NCBI GenBank assembly: GCA_012295275.1
Contig: CM022670.1
Span: forward strand, 22,246,921-22,310,920
Length of the DNA stretch: 64,000 bases
Origin: Chrysomallon squamiferum
Lineage: Eukaryota; Mollusca; Gastropoda; Neomphalida; Peltospiridae
Reading direction: 5' to 3'
A program made the translations under genes and the position numbers. Positions 40,801-52,665 of the stretch are shown piece by piece (the first letter of the stretch is position 1; each line of letters starts with the position of its first letter). Below the pieces are notes generated by a model. The model was not told the origin of the DNA. It did no database searches and worked only from the letters and a program-made list of their open reading frames with translations.

Positions 40801-43800
40801 TGTTGTTTGGCATTTCCTCCATATTTGAGTGAGCAGCATCTTTATTATTTTCCTAATTGCAGCCAATAACATTTTCAATTACAGATAAATTTATGTGCAC
40901 AAAAATAACAAATAATGTGTATTTTAACTGCATTTTCTTTTATTTTATTTTTTTAAACTAATCATGTCTGTTAAAATGTATCTGTTTTGCTGAAGTTGAA
41001 GTATCCATTTGTTAGGTCTTTTTCAATCTTCATAAATTGCCTTGGCTAAATAATTACTCCAGATATTAAGTAGTGGAGAAATTTAATTTAAAATTTAATT
41101 TGTTTTCCTTTTTAATTTCAGCTGTCACATCCAGGTAGCACATTCGATATTTCTTACGTAAAGCTTTTTAGAACACTGGACACTATCAGGTATGTGCTTT
41201 CAATTGTGTTGATTAAATTAATCTGTATTAATAATATTCTTTATTATAATTTATTTATTTATTAAGTGAAAATTGAAAAAATTAAAATTCATTACTGTAT
41301 ATTGTTAACCACAGGACCAAATTGCAGCCATTTATGACTGATGCTCTTCATGGTCTTCCTATACCCAAAGACTGGCTGGATGGTGCTCGACCCTGCTCTC
41401 CACGTGTTCTTTTCATCTTTGACACACCAACAGTGGATGTCAGCCACGATGAAGGTGACTCTCTAGGACTGTGTCGATCACGCTCACAGGTAGCTTGAAG
41501 TTAACAGTTATGTGTGTTTTTATTAGTGGCCGAGTTAGCTAGAATGCTGAACATTAACTGGCAAAACTTGTTTCAGTGATAATAATGACAGACATTAAAA
41601 TACATTAAAATATATTGTTACCATTCAAAAATATATAAATCATTTTAATAACTATTGATTTTGATTTATTAGAAGTAGTAAATATCAGTTGTATAACACA
41701 CAGATTCATTACTGATTATTGACTAAGATTTATTAAAAGTATTAACCTTGAATATTTCTCCTTTATTGTGAAATTACTTCAAAACATGAACAAAAGAGAC
41801 TTATTTGATAACAGAATAATACAGAATACATCATAAATATTTTATGTTTTTTTTTTTGTTACATAAACAAAACAGACCTATTTGATAGAAGAACAGTTCA
41901 AAATAAATATTATAATCCAATGTTACTTCATCAATAATCAGATAAACATTTTTCTTTAATTACAAACTTGGGATATTCTGTCTTGCACTAATGTAATGAC
42001 TGTATAATAAAATATCTTTGGAGCACCTCTGTTAAGCAATAAATTTAACATGTAAATTACAAACATACAAAATAACAGTTCCAAATACAGGGTTTTCAGC
42101 AATTCTACCAGTCTTATATTCTTTCAACATGTGATTTTTCATAGTCAGAATTTTTTAATTTTATAGATGAATTTTATTGTGTGTTAGTTATTCAACACAC
42201 TGGTGAAGATACAAGATTCAGATTTTTAATGTGAAAAGAGATAAGATTATGATTGGTTTTTTTTTTGGTTTTTTTTGTTGTTGTTGTTTTTATCAGAGGA
42301 CACCACCCATCAAAAAACTTCAGCACAATTTAGAAGATCAGATCTATCGAATATTTCGAAAGTCTCGGATCATAACAAACATCAGGTGAGATTAACATGT
42401 TAAATTAATATGAAACTATTTATTATGTTATTTAAACTAAAATGAACAGAATCTTCTTTACTTTTTAACATGTTTAACAATGTTTACATAATTAAAATCA
42501 CAATATCCTTTTTGTAGATTTTTTAAAAACTACATCTTATTAAAATTGTCACATTATAAATTCAAACAATCACATTATAAATTCTTCCAAATAAGACACC
42601 TTCATTTGTAAACCAGTTATTTTTTAGCATCAGTATTTGTCAAGCAAATCAAAATTCCGAATTTGTTGCTGTTTTCAGACTAAACACATTATAACTGTAT
42701 TTCAGGTTTAGAGTTCTTATTTTAAATTTTTCTCTATGAAAAGAGGCTTGTATAACATCAGTTGCTTCTAGTTTCACTATTAAATTCCAAACACAAAACT
42801 TTATTTAGACAGCCTGTTTCCTGAGAGTTGCTTATTATAGGATAAGAATCCAGAGTTCTTCTGTTCACATCACTGTCACCGTTAACAATAAGTTTGATGT
42901 TGTTCTTGATTTTTTCATAGTAAAGAAAGTACATGTTCTGAACGCCCAGTGCTGCACACTTTGTCTGAGCCATCAAACTGACACGACCACTGTATCCAGC
43001 AAGAGATTCTGCCATCATCTTGTTGCTGATGTTGTTAATGTAGTCATCTGAAAATAATAATTTAATAACTAAAGATAGATTTAAATATTTCTGTGAAAGT
43101 TAATATCAGTAATGGTGATAATTAAATATTTAAATATTCCTCTGAAGGTAAAAATTAGTAACTATGCCAATTGAATATTTAAATAATTTTCTGAAATAAT
43201 TAATAACTAAAAGACATATTTAAATATTTATTTGAAAGTAAACGTTAGTAACTATAGTAATTAATATTTAAACAATCTTATGAAATAATTAGTAATTAAA
43301 AACATATTTAAAGATTTATTTGAAGGTAAAAATTAGTAACTGTAGTTTCTAAATATTTAAATAATCTTCTGAAATAATAAAGTAATAACTAAAGATATCT
43401 TTTAATATTTATCTGAGAGTTAAAATTAGTCAATGTACTAACTAAATAATTAATTAGTATTCTGAAAACAATAAATTAATTTATCAATAATGGAATATTC
43501 ATTAAAAAAAAAAAATGTAATTAGTAAATGTGACTGGCTGACTATGAAGAGGAGAACTTTTCCCCAAGCACTGTATTATTAACACATGATTATCAAAATA
43601 TCTAACTAGCTTGTCTGTCATTTCTCATTATATTTTCACTAATTATCACCATGTTAATTAGTACCAAGACTAGAACATAAAAAACCCTCTCAACCATAAT
43701 ATGAAAGTTGATTTGAAAATATTTAATTAATGTCAGTACTAATTTAAAATTAAATATTTGAATATTCCTCTGAAAATAATAAAAATAAAAATAACTATTT

Positions 43801-46800
43801 ATCAGGATAAGATAAGAAAGATCCAAATATAACATTACCAGTGAATACTAAATTTATTTATTATTAAATTTAATTTTAAAATACAACATACCTAGATTAT
43901 CAATTATGTCTGTTGTTATTTTGTACAGTTTCAGAAGTTTGTGAAGTTGGATTGAGAATTCACTTGGTTCAAAATTCATCATAAAAATGTTTATCAGTTC
44001 CAAATCTGCCATAAAACCTCCTTCCTTCAGTCCTCAGAGTGAAAATAAAGAATAGCTGCTACAGAACATTCTCCTTCAAATACCAGAAACAAACACAAAT
44101 AAACTTTCTTCACAAAGAAAAGTAGACTCCATGATTTTCATCTGCTACCACAACATCTAAATTAAATTACATTGAAGACTGAGCTGAAGTAATGAATAGA
44201 GTGAAAAATGTTATTTAAACCTTTTAACATTTAAATGATCAGTTTTGCTAGACAAGCACCAATTTACTGGATCAGAAATTACATCTCCTTAAAGTAATTC
44301 AATAAAAGAGATTCCAGCATAAGACCATTAATTTTCCTGGACTGAGTGCAGTATTTTCTGTTCATTCTAATTTAATGTTCATTAAGCTCCTAACTGTTTT
44401 CATTAACAATACAGAGAATGTCACACCATCTGCTCAAGTTGATAAAGTAATTAACAGCTTTCATTATTTTCCTTTTATAGTGGTGGTGTTACAGTAATTA
44501 GTTTGTTTTAATAAGAAAGTTCCAGAGATTAAAAGAGACTGATTTAGCTTTGTTTGTTTCACAGTTTGAGTAACTGATCCTTTGTTGATCACAGCCTTTT
44601 GGTGTTTTAGTGTTTTCTTGCTGTGAGTTAGGAATTCAAGCTAAAACAGTAACTCTTACTGATTAGTTTTCCATCTGTTAAGAAAATAAATTTTTCTTTT
44701 ACAGACACAGTATTATTTTTTTTTTTTTCTTGTTATTTCATTTAGTCTTAATTACAGATGTACATAAAAATCAAACATATTTTTCATTTAACATATGATG
44801 ATGAATTAAATGTTTTCTTTTTCTTTCTTTCTTTCTTAATAGATGATGATGTTTTTATTATAGCAATATTTAAAAAATATATCATTATATATATTAAAAA
44901 TATGAATATATAGATAATGTAGTTTATCTTATATTGATAAAATCTGTGATCATATTTATTTAAAACAATGTTTTATGCTGTATTTTTTAATTTTTTTAAA
45001 TATTTTAGTTTTTCTAAATATCTTTTTGGGACACTGCCATATATTTTTACACAGTTATAATTTAAACTAAACAGATTTATTAATGTATTTATGTATTTAT
45101 ATCTTATGAAATCTTACAGCTGGTGTAATTATGTTCTGAAGTGTTGTCAAAAATGTATCCTTCTTCTTTTTCTAATCTTCTTTTTCTTGTTCCTCTTATT
45201 ACTGTAGGACATAATTCCTTTTGACATAATAATGCATGCTCAGAGTGCACAATATTTTATTTTCCTAACTCAGATCTTTTTCTAACCAAGATATACAAGA
45301 GCTCCCATGGGAGCTCTGCCTCTACTGCCTTATTGGTGCAATATGTTAATAATACACATAACCATCAGGTACTGTCAGGTGCTTATTTATGGCTAAGTGA
45401 ACAACAATAGTCACCATATGACAGCATTGCAGCTCCAAGGCCTTGAACTTGCAGTCCTTCATTGTTCTAACAGTTGCACCATCATAATAATTAATAATTT
45501 GATGGATTTCCTGTTGTTGATTTTTTTAATGTTACTTAACTGTTTTAAACAATTAATATTATTTTGCAGTAATAATTCACTGTTTGCTGTCCCAGCCAAC
45601 CAGGAGTTTGTTTTTGTGAATAGTCGCAGTTCTGAGGTTGCAGATCCAGTGGGAATGTATCTTCAGCAGTTGAAGAGTTACAGTGTCAATGGCAAAGATT
45701 CGGGTATGCTCAACATTGTCTGTTTATTGTTTACTTAACCATTCAGGGCTTGCATGGGTTTGACAGACCCAAACACATTTTTATTTTTATTTCATTTCTT
45801 TTTGAAAGAATTGTGTGGTGCTGTTGCAATTTCCTATACCTTAATAATAATAAATGTTCTATGATATGTCTTTTCTTTATTTTTAAACAAATAACCCACA
45901 TAAATTTAAAAAAAAAAAAATAATAATAATAATAATAGTAATAATAATAATAATAATAATAACAATAATAATAAAAAGTGGCCCTGTGAGACCCAGTGTA
46001 ATTATTCCAGTATGAAAAATAGTGTGAGCCCTAAAAAGACTTAAATTAACAAAGAAATGTACTTTAACTTCAAATTCAGAAGTGTGGGTTGAAGTGTGAG
46101 GATCAGGCCTTCACTGTTTGTTGTTTGTGTTTTTTAGTGTTTAGATCAGTGTTGTAGCTAATTCACAATAAGTAGAAGTTTCCTCATTCATTACACAAAC
46201 AAACATATAACCATGTATAGAAATTACATTCATTCATTTAAAACAGTATGCATATCCTATCATAAAATTACCAATCATAGAATTGTGGAAACTGAAAATA
46301 ATGTTAATTATGATAAAACATAAATTACAGACAATACTAAGAATTAAACAAATCTTTTCAGATTCTCCAAAAAGTAGAAGTTATCTTACAAGTCGAAGAC
46401 AAAATCATGGAAACTCGGCATCAGGTGATGGGCCAAGGTCACCACTGTCAGCAAGGTCATCTGAACAGAGTTTTAAAGAGTTTCTTCTTCAGCACATTGA
46501 GCTGGCTTTTAGTAAAGGTTTTGATGACAATGTTGGAAGACATCATCTACGTTCAGTTTTTGAGGTAAAAATGTTTAACTTTCCTGTATTTAAGTTACTG
46601 TTGTTATATTTTTAATGACAGTATTTTTTTTTTAAATTACTCTTTTACTATTGCTGTAACATTATTAGTCTTCTGATCTTTGATTAATTATTAAGTGATG
46701 TTTATTATTCTGCTCATTATATTCTGTATATATATTACAAACTAACATAGTTGGGGCAGTTTCTTTTTTATTATTTATGGAAAAACTTTACTTTTCAAAT

Positions 46801-49800
46801 ATTATAATGTCCTAAATCATTACATTATAAAATATTCAGTTAGACTGGAATCTGAATATTTCTTTTACAGATGGCATCTTGTGAGGTGTGGTTTTCTGTG
46901 GCTACAACTCTACACAAATTTTTCTTCACTGATAATCCAGAGGGCAAAGTTCTGAGTCATTTTAACTTACTTGGATCTCTAATCAGTACAGATGTCCGAT
47001 TTTCAGAGACGTAAGTTTACATCACTTGTACTTATAAGCTGTGAACAAATATTGTGAATGCATTTTTCATGTACCCAAGTGTACCTTTTTTTTTGTTTTG
47101 TTTATCATTACCATGAGTAAACTTTTGTCAGTGTGCCTCTAAATATCATCCTACTGTGTTGTTCAGATTTCTGTGTTTCAGTAATAGAGAAGTTGCAAGA
47201 TGCAGATATAAACAAACTAAAAATACTAATCAAGAAACAACATCCATGTCATAACCCAATTAAAGTGCAAAGAATACAACATCACACTCTGCTTGACTTT
47301 CATTGACTTCGTGAAGGCTTTTGTCTCAGTGCACACTCAAACAGTACTGAAATATTCGACAAGTGTTAACAAAATTATTTTTTAATTTCAGGCGCTGTAG
47401 CAAGTGTTTACCTTATGCTGAAAGTGCTTACCAGCAGGATTTACCACAGCATTACATCACCAAATACCATTTATCAAAGGTTCTTTTAAGTTCTTGCCTA
47501 CTTCACAGTCACTTTATATACGTTTTTAAACACTTTAGTACAAGCAGGATTAACATGTTTTGTGATTTATCAGTATGAAGTTGTTTTATGATTTTCTGCT
47601 AGTTAAAATCTATTAATGTTAAATTCATTTTTGTTTCTTCATCCTTTCTTTTTTTTTTCCTTGATATGTAAATGTTAGAGACCACTAAAATCTTTGCCAC
47701 ATCCTGATATTCCATATCCTTCACGCTAAACACCATTCCAAATGTATTCTCTGATTTCCATCAGTTAATTCAGTTGTGACTGTCATAATTTCTATGAAAC
47801 ACCAAGCCAGTGATAATATCATTTATATATATATATGATAATTGCAATTACTTGTGACATATTATAATTCATTATCTCAGGGAGTGTGTTTAGTTTTTCC
47901 AGGTGTATATTTTTACTTGGTTTTCAGCTGGCTCAGGCCAAGCTTGTATTTGCTCAGTATGCTCGAGGTCCTGCGTATGAGAAGTATCTGAAACAGCTGA
48001 CAGAATCATGTGAGAAGTGGTGGAAGTCAGGTCACCAGCAGTGTGAGGAGACAAGTCTCACTGGAAACCTCTGTCTTAACCCTGTAAGTCATTAACTCTT
48101 CGCTCTTAGTGTGGGATGTGATAGGAATCTGCTGACTGTGTGGTGAGTTGTCAGATCGGTACCTGGTCACTGACTCACAGAGGCATCCAGGCATCCACTG
48201 TTGTTGTAACTAAGGCAATGCACATTAAAGATGTCTTGCTGTAATTTGAAAAGAGTGAGACATTAAGTCCTAACCATATGTCTGACAGTACATAACCGTA
48301 ATTAAGGTTGTTCATTCTCAGTGGTTTAGATTTTTTTTTTAAATATATATATATATATATATTATAATTAAAAATGTGTAGAATATACAGTTTAAAATTT
48401 CTTTATCAATATATATCTTTATATATGTCATATAATTTTGATCAGTTATTAAAAGTTGTTAATATTTAATTACATATGCTGAGAAATAAGAATACAGTGG
48501 AATGTATAATTTAAAAAATATAAGCTGCAGAACTTATTTAATTAGCATCTTCAAATAAATTTCCAAAACATTGGATACTGGTTTCAGCATAATAGATAAT
48601 ATTTAATTAGACATACATTTATAAAAATAATTTGTTTCTCTCTTCTAGCTACATCGTTTAAGTGAGGATTCTGAAAATGATGAAAACTCTCATCTTCCAG
48701 TAATGCCTCACTCAAGTCAGATCAAGACAAAAGCAGCATGTAATTGTGGACAGAAACAAGCTGACAAAGATGATCCATTTGATCACAAAGTATTTTATAA
48801 TCTTACAGTTTTAACTTTTTCAAAAACAAACCTAAAACAATGTAAGATGTTTTATTTAGGAAAAAATGCAATATCAAATTAATGCCAGTGATCTCCCTTT
48901 GAAACTCCCTTTTTTATTTTCTGTATGGAACTGATTCACAAATTCAGGGACTGAAATTATTTTTGAAATACACAGATTTACCAGTAAAACTTTGTTTTTA
49001 TTTTTTTCAGTCCAAAGCTTAAGTACAGTTCTGAAATTCATTTTGCTTAAATTGTATTAATGCTCAGATACTTTTTTTTATTATTATTATTTTTTTTTAG
49101 TATGCAAATTTTGGATTCTACCAGGCTTTAGAAGAGACTTGTTGTGGAAAACTACAACACATAGATTTTCCTGTATTTAACCCTAGTACCAGTGAGGTGC
49201 GAGCTGGACAAATTTCCTCAACACCCCACACCAAGTTGTCAAGTAGAGACACCATCAAACTGGATATTGTTGGCCCTGTAACATCCAGCCTTAGTCTGGC
49301 ACTCAGTCTTGGTTTGTTTCTAATTTTTTCTTATTTAGCCATTTTATGTATTTTGGAAAAATGTAAAATAGACAATTGGTAATGTTTTTTATATGTGAAA
49401 GTGCATAAGATATGTTTTAATTGAATCTTTATATATATTTTATTTTTTTATGTGAACTTGTTAATTATTGTCCTTATGGTCCTGTTTACTTATATTTGGA
49501 AGATATTTAAAACTGTTTAGTGTTCAGCCAAAATATTTATCTGCTTCTTAATCTTATATTTATTTGAGTTTAGCATTAATATAACATCAATAAAATAGTT
49601 TTACAAGTCTTTGAATCTAATTCAGATTATATTTAACATTCTTTTACGTAAACACTCGTGATTATATTTGTCTTCATGCAACCTCAGCACATCATCTATT
49701 CATCAAAACAAATATCTGACTGGCTGAGACAGAGAGTTAACATTTTAAATTGTGTTTTCTAGGACAGTCAGGGGGCAGTGATCTGTATGGACACAGAAGT

Positions 49801-52665
49801 CAGAATAGTCTGAATCCAGAACAAAGTGAAACTCTTGAAGCCGGCGAGTCGGCCACAGTTGTTGAATCAGTCATTGCAGAAACAGGTAACTAGAGTTACT
49901 GTTACAATAACTGATAACTAGACCTGTTGTTACAATAACTGATAACTAGACCTGTTGTTACAGAAACAGATAACTGGACTTAACATTACAGTATTGGATG
50001 CTAGTATTGTGTTGCAGTAACTCATAATTTGATTTGTTACAGAGAAAAGTTAACTAGACATTACAGTAACAGTTAACTAGAGTTACAGTAACAGATAGTG
50101 TGATGATTACTGTAACAAATAACTTAAGTTATGATAATGGTGAGATATATTGCAGAGTTATCATTAGAGTAACTGACAACTCGAATCATCCTGTGTTTTT
50201 AACCAGAATGTATTTAACACATGTAAATATTTCAGAGGGACATCTGTCAACATTTCGTCAGCATTCTACCACAGAGTATCTTCCAGGCATGATCCACTCC
50301 GAGTCACCTGAAGGTCTTCTGCCCTTGTTTCCTTCCTGGTCTCTGTGTTGTATGGGAAAGTCTAGTCTCTATTCTCACATGCATGGTAAGTTACTGCATC
50401 ATGACATCATACAGTTTGCTTGTGACTTATGAAGATAGCACATAATATATGTTTTCATCAGAGAATTGTTTAACAATGCTTATTGTGGGCATCATGTCTG
50501 ACTTAATCAGGAAGTTTTAATTTGTTATTTTTCCTTTTCTTTTCTTTATTTTAAAATTTGTATTTAATTCTTTTTTTTTTTTTTTTCCCTTTAATTTTTT
50601 CCATTTTGTTTCTTCAATATTTCTATTTATTTTATAATAATTCATCTTAATAATGTTTATTATAATTTTTTTGGGCTGTTTGTTACAGGGTTTGACTTAC
50701 CCAGTTTTTTAGGTGGTAGTAATTTTCTCTTGCCCTGGGACATAACACTACAGACAGTAAAAGAAAAATGGCCAACAGTTGGAGAGACAGCAGGAAAGAA
50801 AGGAAGACAGAGAAGAGTTCCACAAAAAGGTAGAATTTTTGTCTATTTTGTAAACATTTAATTATTTATTATTATTTATTAAATTCTTCAAGACTTTTTT
50901 TTTTTTTCTTGTGATTTGTTGATGTTGTTTTCATGAATTACACTGACTTTCACTACCAGGATTCAAACTCCCCAAAATAAGAATTATCTCTCACAATTCA
51001 TATACTGCTGTCCTATATCTCAGTGACCAGCTTATTTATTATTCATTTGTTGTTGTTTTTTGTATCAGAAATTGGTGAAGTAACAGTGAGAGCATATCTT
51101 GGAATGGAGTATGAATGTCCAAGAGGTCATCGATTCTTCTGTAGTGGACCAGAAAAAATCATCAAGGTGTCCAGTGCTAGCACTGTCAAGGTAAATTTAA
51201 TTAAACTGTGAACCTTTTTAGATAAAAGCTTCTTGCTGTTCATTACTAAGAACATTTTCAGAAGTGATGTTACATTCCAGTCTTCTTATTTATAAAATAA
51301 TTAATATCTAATTATTATTATTTATAAACAGATCTTGAAGTTTCAAATATTTATTCTTTATATTTTTTTCATGCATGCAGACTTCATTTTAATAGCAAAT
51401 ACATAACATTAATCAAAACAGCATTATTTAAAACTTTATTAATTTCTCTCAAGCTTTTATTCCATATTCTTAATTCATAATGTCTTGATCAATACTCTCT
51501 ATCTTATTATATTCTATTTATAGCAAATTTGTCTTTTTTGTTAGACATTCAGATTAATTTAACTTTATATATATATACACAGCTTGACCATCATTTTCAA
51601 ATTCTAAACATCTTGAAAGTTAATTACTGCTGATACATGAGTTATATTACAGTATGTACGTATTTTTTTTAATGTTTTTAAAATAAAATCAGCTACTGAA
51701 CATATACATTTTTTGTAATGTTTATGTTGTACAATTTACCAATTTAGAACAGTGACATAACAGCTAAAACACTTTTTTAATCACCAGGACAATGCTACAA
51801 AACTTCTAACTTTGGACATGCCTTTGTACTGCCCATGTCATTGCAGGTAATTGTATGTTTGTTAAATCTTCTTCAGTTTTTCCATCTCCTTAGATGTACA
51901 TTTGGTATATGCTTTATTTAATTTTAAATTCACAAGTGCTTCTATTACAATCCTGATTAATAATTTCAGTTAACATTATGATTAGTTAATAAAAAAAAAA
52001 AATTTTATCAATATAATTATTAATATTGTGAAATAAGATATATTTTATTTTTATGCAAACAGATTTAAAAACATCCTGATCAGAATCATTTTTTAAACAG
52101 CTATAATAAAAATCAGTGTTTTTTTTCTTCTGTTGTTTCCAGAAGCACTAAAAGTTACATTGCTCAGTTGATGCGTGTGTACGTGGTGACTCCAGAGAGT
52201 TCTGTTAAGATCATGTTAAAGCCTGTAGTTCAGCCTTCAATCTCTCCCACCCCTCTGTTTGAACCAGGAAATGACTCTCCACTGGAACTGACGCAAGGAA
52301 GTATATGGGTGCTCAGACTGCCGTATCTTTTTGTATTTAATTACATATGTTACACATTGCAGAATTTAGTTCACACTGCAAAATACCGTTATGAAGTTTT
52401 AAGTATACATTAATTTGCTGATAGAAAACTATGCAGTTACAGTTTAAATACAGGAAATAATTAAGTTTTAAGTTTTATTTTTGTTATAGTGTTAATAGAA
52501 AATACAATACTTCACAGGATACTTCTAGATTTTAATGAAGTTTCCTTAACTGTAACAAGTCATGTTTATCTTGGAGATCATGGTGTGTACGCGATGCCTA
52601 CTGATCCTCAGCATCTGCATGCCTGTCGTTTACTCAAAGGAATGTTCTCTTACAAAGAAGCTTGA
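36578..52665 (+). CDS. SMG8: SMG8, SMG1-kinase regulator in nonsense-mediated decay
   Basis: Coding exons: 36578-36657, 37842-37962, 39407-39442, 39678-39794, 40236-40319, 41122-41189, 41315-41489, 42297-42385, 45570-45703, 46362-46564, 46871-47010, 47392-47479, 47928-48083, 48649-48789, 49101-49311, 49763-49885, 50236-50385, 50689-50829, 51069-51190, 51788-51846 and 52143 onward. All joins up to the last are GT/AG and in phase. Recognisable SMG8 blocks include [47 protein letters not shown]-like [46 protein letters not shown]-like [25 protein letters not shown] and [12 protein letters not shown]8 and SMG9 bind SMG1 and hold its kinase activity in check until UPF1 must be phosphorylated. Reading straight on from 52143 stops at 52413 (902 aa), but the family's C-terminal block is encoded further on, up to the stop at 52663-52665, so the final junction is unresolved. 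Confidence 0.93.
36823..36867. repeat. (TTA)n microsatellite in SMG8 intron 1
   Basis: About 15 TTA units lie about 165 bases into the intron that follows the SMG8 start exon. Confidence 0.9.
37742..37808. repeat. (CA)n microsatellite just before an SMG8 exon
   Basis: About 33 CA units end 33 bases before the SMG8 exon at 37842, separated from it only by the pyrimidine tract and acceptor. Confidence 0.95.
39021..39046. repeat. (GT)n microsatellite in an SMG8 intron
   Basis: Thirteen GT units lie in the 1.4-kb intron between the SMG8 exons ending 37962 and starting 39407. The rest of that intron has no coding evidence, although it holds 60- to 64-codon chance frames. Confidence 0.9.
42758..44012 (-). 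pseudogene. Possible antisense two-exon gene or relic inside an SMG8 intron
   Basis: On the minus strand, an ATG exon 44012-43892 encodes [19 protein letters not shown] and continues to DIIDNL with a good donor (CTAG|GTATGT). A second exon candidate 43048-42758 has a TTTTCAG acceptor and an open frame ending ETRSN and a stop. Joined at these sites the phases disagree by one base: the join continues [10 protein letters not shown] and then stops after about 35 more codons, while the long frame ([20 protein letters not shown] and on) needs one base less in an AAA run, or a poorer acceptor 16 bases downstream. I do not recognise either peptide. It could be a real small gene with an assembly indel, a decaying gene, or chance. 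Confidence 0.35.
43050..43480. repeat. ~90-bp imperfect tandem repeat
   Basis: A unit with TCTGAAATAATTAATAACTA, then an ACATATTTAAATATTTATTT-like core, then AAAATTAGTAACTATAG recurs: the TAATAACTAAA-type landmark is at about 43064, 43201, 43290 and 43383, i.e. near-90-base spacing with one skipped copy. Related sequence continues weakly to about 43790. The array lies within the intron of the antisense candidate gene. Confidence 0.65.
45298..45317. repeat. Perfect 20-base palindrome in an SMG8 intron
   Basis: AGAGCTCCCATGGGAGCTCT equals its own reverse complement over all 20 bases and is unusually G+C-rich for this window. Confidence 0.9.
45439..45481 (-). mobile_element. Possible tRNA-derived SINE head
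   Basis: Read on the minus strand, TGGTGCAACTGTTAG (45481-45467) resembles an RNA polymerase III A box and GTTCAAGGCC (45448-45439) a B box, about 20 bases apart. The flanking 45230-45440 is more G+C-rich than the rest of the intron. No tail or target-site duplication was identified. Confidence 0.25.
45914..45974. repeat. (TAA)n microsatellite in an SMG8 intron
   Basis: About 18 interrupted TAA units follow an A-run in the intron between exons ending 45703 and starting 46362. Confidence 0.9.
47230..47370 (+). mobile_element. Non-LTR retrotransposon (LINE) reverse-transcriptase relic
   Basis: An open stretch in an SMG8 intron encodes [16 protein letters not shown] and then [18 protein letters not shown]. 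This matches the fingers-to-palm part of LINE reverse transcriptases (HVINQL, EYNIPLCL, FIDYEKAFDSVHTQ), with the first catalytic Asp of motif A kept. Upstream it is interrupted by a stop (about 47227) and downstream it stops before the SMG8 exon at 47392. The YADD motif and endonuclease are absent, so it is a short dead fragment. The motif style suggests an RTE-like or similar endonuclease-RT element. Confidence 0.7.
52490..52665 (+). CDS. SMG8: Probable true C-terminal exon of SMG8
   Basis: After the straight read-through stop at 52413, a frame from about 52490 to the TGA at 52663-52665 encodes [16 protein letters not shown] followed by [12 protein letters not shown]. It matches the end of SMG8 relatives (VTERG, then a Pro-rich turn, then YKVLRGVL). 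A good acceptor (polypyrimidine then TTATAG, 52488-52489) precedes it, but it needs a phase-1 donor that I cannot place without losing the conserved WVLRLPY. GT at 52266-52332 positions are mostly phase 0. Confidence 0.6.

Noticed and set aside
52168-52413. Reading the SMG8 exon straight to the stop at 52413 as the true protein end
   Set aside because: Kept only as an alternative, because the family-like C-terminal block lies downstream at 52550-52665.
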